From contig JAGXGT010000122.1 in NCBI GenBank assembly GCA_024636595.1, forward strand, positions 1 to 16,720: DNA of 16,720 nucleotides, written 5' to 3'. Source of the DNA: Sphingomonadales bacterium (lineage in GTDB: Bacteria; Pseudomonadota; Alphaproteobacteria; Sphingomonadales; Sphingomonadaceae). The first letter of the stretch is position 1. Every line of letters begins with the position of its first letter. Both the position numbers and the translations under genes were made by a program. Positions 13,794 to 16,720 of the stretch are shown piece after piece. Under the pieces are notes generated by a model that worked only from the letters and a program-made list of their open reading frames with translations, made no database searches and was not told where the DNA came from.

Positions 13794-14774
13794 CTAGGCG
13801 GCGCGGTCATATATCTCAAGCATATCCTGCCCCAGTTCGCGCTGCTCGGTGCGCCGCCACTGATCATGCGCCTCACCGAGCTTCTCCAGTCCGATATCGG
13901 CAATGGCAGGCAGTCCGCCGCCGATGATGATCGGCGCACGGTAGAGCAACAGGCGGTCAACCAGACCCGCTTGCAGGAAAGAGCTCGCGGTTTTGGCACC
14001 GCCTTCCACGAGCAGCCAGTTGATATCGGAAAGACCGGCAATCGCGGCAGGCTCTTCAATCTGCAGCCAATGCTCCGGCCTGTCCTTGTCGGTGCCCAGC
14101 ACAACAGGTTGCGGCGATCGGTCGGTCAGTCCATCAAGCCGGACATCAAGCCCAGGCCGGTCGGTCCTGGCCGTCCCCGCTCCCACCAATATGGCATCGC
14201 TGCGCGCCCGTTCCAGGTGGGCGTGCGCCCGCGCCCGGTCGCCGGTGATCCACTGGCTTGACCCATCGGCCATGGCGATGCAGCCATCCAGCGAAAGCGC
14301 AAGTTTGAGGGTGACAAACGGGCGGCCGTTCTCAACCCGGCACAGGAATCCGGCCATCGCGCGGCGCGCTTCCCATTCCCGGATGCCGACCGACACAGTT
14401 ATGCCGGCATCGCCCAGCCGGTCAATCCCGCGGCGCCTTGTGCGTTCATCGGCATCGAGGGTCGCGACGATCACTCTTTTGGGTTTTGCATCGATAATCG
14501 CGATGCTGCAGGTCGGGCCCCGGCTGCTTTCATGGGCGCAGGGCTCCATGGTCACATAAATGTCCGCGCCCTTGGCCGAGGCACCGGCCTCGGCCAGCGC
14601 CATTTCCTCGGCATGCGGACGTCCGCCCGGCTGAGTCCAGCCGCGGCCCAGAATATTGCCATTTTTGACAATCACGCAACCGACATTGGGATTGGCGCCG
14701 GTTCGGCCTCGCCCCCGCTCCGACAGCGCCAGCGCCGCCGCCATATATTGTGCATCGCCGGGAGAATTCAGCAT
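13794..14774 (-). CDS. ribD: Bifunctional riboflavin biosynthesis deaminase/reductase RibD
   Basis: This is a 326-residue fusion enzyme. The N-terminal cytidine-deaminase-like domain (about 1-145) has ANPNVGCVIV and the zinc site HAEE (H54, E56) with PCAHESSRGPTC (C79, C89). The C-terminal reductase domain (about 150-326) has FVTLKLALSLDGCIA, ILVGAGTARTDRPGL, LLVEGGAKTASSF and PIIIGGGLPA. It deaminates and then reduces the pyrimidine intermediate of riboflavin synthesis using NADPH. The cysteine spacing is one residue longer than in Escherichia coli; I recall the same spacing in other alphaproteobacterial RibD proteins. Its ATG overlaps the end of the upstream membrane protein by seven bases, which implies translational coupling. 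Confidence 0.96.
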   Translation of the reverse strand: MLNSPGDAQYMAAALALSERGRGRTGANPNVGCVIVKNGNILGRGWTQPGGRPHAEEMALAEAGASAKGADIYVTMEPCAHESSRGPTCSIAIIDAKPKRVIVATLDADERTRRRGIDRLGDAGITVSVGIREWEARRAMAGFLCRVENGRPFVTLKLALSLDGCIAMADGSSQWITGDRARAHAHLERARSDAILVGAGTARTDRPGLDVRLDGLTDRSPQPVVLGTDKDRPEHWLQIEEPAAIAGLSDINWLLVEGGAKTASSFLQAGLVDRLLLYRAPIIIGGGLPAIADIGLEKLGEAHDQWRRTEQRELGQDMLEIYDRAA

Positions 14775-15175
14775 TGTAGTCCGGTGGGGCGCTCCACCTC
14801 TACCTCACCGCGTGCCAAACGGGTCGCTGCCGCTTCGCGTTCAATTTCCTCGACGTCCATGCCGGACATCCGTCCCAGTTCCTTCATCGCTTCCCGCCGC
14901 TCCAGTTCCAATTGATCCTTCAGGCACTGAATTTGCCAGCGGTCCTGCAGGATTTCCTCATCGGTCCGGTCGGCCGTCCAGTTTTCGACATAAATGACTT
15001 CCTGCGGCACATAAGTGTAGGTGTTTACCTTGGGATCGAGGTAAAAAAGGAGCAAAATGAACGCCGTGCAGGCAATGGCGAGTACCGCAGGGAGCAGGCG
15101 CTCACCCGGTTCACTCTGGCGAAAGACGGCGATCAAGTCACCAAAACCGCCGCTCACCGATGCATCTTTTAACAT
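14768..15175 (-). CDS. Small single-pass membrane protein of unknown function
   Basis: With the ATG at 15175 the product has 135 residues. A short cytoplasmic start (MLKDASVSGGFGDLIAVFRQ) leads to one membrane segment (about 26-46, LLPAVLAIACTAFILLLFYL). A short extracytoplasmic stretch (YTYVPQEVIYVENW) and a charged, helical C-terminal half rich in Glu/Arg (LKDQLELERREAMKEL) follow. No enzymatic motif is visible. A GGGCGG lies seven bases before this ATG. Alternatives are the in-frame ATG at 15181 and a GTG at 15259. I recall similar short membrane proteins beside ribD in other sphingomonads, but no known function. Its end overlaps the ribD start by seven bases, so it is co-translated with riboflavin synthesis genes. 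Confidence 0.72.
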   Translation of the reverse strand: MLKDASVSGGFGDLIAVFRQSEPGERLLPAVLAIACTAFILLLFYLDPKVNTYTYVPQEVIYVENWTADRTDEEILQDRWQIQCLKDQLELERREAMKELGRMSGMDVEEIEREAAATRLARGEVEVERPTGLQC

Positions 15176-15220
15176 TCCCATGCCGCCCAAATAGTGCGGG
15201 TGCGTCCGGATGACCAGCCC

Positions 15221-15243
15221 TTCCCGCAAAATTGGCGCGGGAA
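15221..15243 (-). repeat. Inverted repeat downstream of gltX
   Basis: TTCCCGC (15221-15227) and GCGGGAA (15237-15243) form a perfect 7-bp stem with a nine-base loop, 29 bases past the gltX stop and before the small membrane gene. Without a T-run it is more likely a processing or stability hairpin, or an attenuator, than a clean terminator. Confidence 0.4.
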
Positions 15244-15271
15244 ACACGCGGCGAGCCACCCGGCCAGTCGA

Positions 15272-16609
15272 TCAGGCGGCGGCTTTGGCCAGTCTTGCGA
15301 GCGCGGCTTCCCGGCCGATCAAGGGCAGCAAGGCGTTCATATCCGGACCATGATCCAGACCGGTCAGTGCCTGACGCAAGGGCATGAACAGCGGCTTGCC
15401 TTTCCGGCCGGTCGCATCCTTGAGCGCGCCGGTGAGACTTTTCCAGAGGTCGTCGGATGCTTCCAATTCTTCCAGTTTGGCATGAGCGACGGACAGAAAT
15501 TCCCGGTCCTCCGACGACAGTTCAGGCACCGGCACCGGCCCCGTCACCACCTGCCACCATTGGTCCACATCGCCCATAGTGTGCAGGTTCGGCCGGATGA
15601 CCTCCCATGCCGCGGCATTCATGTCGCCGGGCAGTCGGCTTTTCACATCCTCATAATCGAGCAGATGCACGATCTTCTGGTTGAGTTGCGCCAGTTCTTC
15701 TTCATCGAACCGCGCCGGTGCGCGGCCAAAACGGGCAAAGTCGAAAGTGGCGAGGAGCGGCTCGACATCGACAATCACTTCCACCGGATCGCTGGTCCCG
15801 ATGCGCGCCAGCAGGGCGATGATTGCCTGCGGTTCGATATGCTTCTCGCGAAAACTGCTGACCCCGAGCGAACCGAGCCGTTTGGAGAGCTTGCCTTCGG
15901 TGCCGACCAGCAGCGCTTCATGCGCAAACTCGGGAGCCGGGGCACCAAGCGCGTCGAACATTTGAATCTGCACCGCAGTATTGGCAACATGATCCTCGCC
16001 GCGCACGACATGGGTTATGCCCATGTCGATATCATCGATCGCCGAGGGCAGCATATAGAGCCAGCTGCCATCTTCCCGCCGGATGACGGGATCGGACAGC
16101 AGTACCGGATCAAAATGCTGGTCCCCGCGAATCAAGTCGGTCCATGTGATGGGTGTTTCGTGATCCAGCTTGAAGCGCCAGTGCGGCTTGCGGCCCTGTT
16201 CTTCGAAAGCGACAATTTGCGCGTCGGTCAGGTCGAGCGCTGCCCGGTCATAGATCGGCGGCTTGCCCCGGCCCAGTTGAATCTTGCGTTTCAGGTCCAG
16301 TTCCTGCGCCGTCTCATAGGCTGGATAGACCCGGCCTGAAGCCTTCAGTTTTTCCAGCTGTTCTTCATAGCGATCAAAGCGTGCCGACTGTCGTTGCTCT
16401 TCATCCGCCAATATGCCCAGCCAGGCCAGATCCTTGCGGATCGCCTCGACATATTCCTCTTTTGACCGCTCGGCATCGGTATCATCTAGCCGCAGCAGAA
16501 AGGTCCCGCCCTGTTTCTTCGCGAACATCCAGTTGTGGAGTGCGGTGCGGATATTGCCGACATGAAGATGGCCCGTGGGCGACGGAGCGAAGCGGGTTTT
16601 TACGGTCAT
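15272..16609 (-). CDS. gltX: Glutamyl-tRNA synthetase (GltX2-like)
   Basis: This is a 445-residue class I synthetase. The HIGH region is RFAPSPTGHLHVGN (H16-V17-G18-N19), LRLDDTDAERS follows, and the KMSKS-type loop is GKLSKRLGS (K240-R244). LDHETPITWTDLIRGDQHF and VVRGEDHVANTAVQ are typical of the glutamyl enzyme. It charges tRNA-Glu with glutamate, and in bacteria lacking GlnRS may also mischarge tRNA-Gln for the amidotransferase route. Alphaproteobacteria often carry two gltX genes; the SKRLGSLGVSSFRE segment and the length fit the second type, which is an inference. The ATG overlaps the nadE stop (ATGA), so the two are coupled. Confidence 0.95.
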   Translation of the reverse strand: MTVKTRFAPSPTGHLHVGNIRTALHNWMFAKKQGGTFLLRLDDTDAERSKEEYVEAIRKDLAWLGILADEEQRQSARFDRYEEQLEKLKASGRVYPAYETAQELDLKRKIQLGRGKPPIYDRAALDLTDAQIVAFEEQGRKPHWRFKLDHETPITWTDLIRGDQHFDPVLLSDPVIRREDGSWLYMLPSAIDDIDMGITHVVRGEDHVANTAVQIQMFDALGAPAPEFAHEALLVGTEGKLSKRLGSLGVSSFREKHIEPQAIIALLARIGTSDPVEVIVDVEPLLATFDFARFGRAPARFDEEELAQLNQKIVHLLDYEDVKSRLPGDMNAAAWEVIRPNLHTMGDVDQWWQVVTGPVPVPELSSEDREFLSVAHAKLEELEASDDLWKSLTGALKDATGRKGKPLFMPLRQALTGLDHGPDMNALLPLIGREAALARLAKAAA

Positions 16610-16720
16610 ACGGTCCTGAATGCGTTGGTGATCGGATAGCGCCGATCACGGCCAAAATTTCTGCTGCCCAGCTTGACGCCCGGCGGTGCCTGGCGGCGCT
16701 TGTACTCGGCGATATAGAGC
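16606..16720 (-). CDS. nadE: NAD+ synthase, C-terminal fragment cut by the window edge
   Basis: The last 37 residues are visible: LYIAEYKRRQAPPGVKLGSR, then NFGRDRRYPITNAFRTV and a stop. The EYKRRQAPPGVK and FGRDRRYPI segments are the characteristic C-terminus of glutamine-dependent NAD+ synthase, which amidates nicotinic acid adenine dinucleotide. Most of the gene lies beyond 16720. Its TGA overlaps the gltX start, placing it first in the visible leftward operon. Confidence 0.85.
   Translation of the reverse strand, partial: LYIAEYKRRQAPPGVKLGSRNFGRDRRYPITNAFRTV

Noticed and set aside
13761..14800. FMN riboswitch upstream of the rib genes
   Set aside because: The spaces before ribE (33 bases) and ribD (none) are too small, and the conserved FMN-element sequence is not seen.
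15194..16339. Long open frame (381 codons) on the + strand opposite gltX
   Set aside because: It is fully antisense to a clear glutamyl-tRNA synthetase; its peptide has no recognisable domain and is explained by GC-rich codon usage.
1..16720. CRISPR array or intact insertion sequence
   Set aside because: No regularly spaced repeats and no transposase with terminal inverted repeats were found on either strand.

Overview
The window looks like an alphaproteobacterial chromosome, most likely of the Sphingomonadales. The grounds are a DUF1134/EipA gene, a GltX2-type glutamyl-tRNA synthetase, a nadE-gltX-(membrane protein)-ribD-ribE gene order, and a moderately GC-rich backbone. The taxon is inferred from protein style and gene order, not from a database search.

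Bases 1-9395 are the end of a surface-polysaccharide or glycan locus read on the + strand. In order it holds a GT4 glycosyltransferase cut by the window edge, a 67-residue remnant of another glycosyltransferase, a GT4 glycosyltransferase, an AsnB-type amidotransferase, a Wzy/WaaL-type membrane protein and a PglA-like GT4 glycosyltransferase. After a 166-base gap come pglC, pglD and pglE homologues. The first six genes are tied together by stop/start overlaps. PglC, PglD and PglE point to UDP-N,N'-diacetylbacillosamine (diNAcBac) or a close relative as the first sugar placed on undecaprenyl phosphate. The GT4 enzymes would extend it, AsnB may amidate a uronic acid, and the membrane protein may polymerise or ligate the product. 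The PglF-type 4,6-dehydratase and a flippase are not in the window.

Bases 9396-11924 are an AT-rich accessory patch next to tRNA-Ser(GCU). The tRNA 3' end is repeated, imperfectly, 2256 bases away. Short TATACCCCC-type repeats lie just inside both ends, and a truncated tyrosine-recombinase N-terminus follows the left copy. The only large cargo gene encodes a formyltransferase-like domain fused to a GINT1-like predicted beta-propeller. I read this patch as the remnant of a small tRNA-integrating element. It is the most unusual part of the window.

From 11925 onward the sequence looks like conserved chromosome: tRNA-Ser (-) and eipA (+), then a leftward operon of nadE (partial), gltX, a single-pass membrane protein, ribD and ribE, which converges on eipA.
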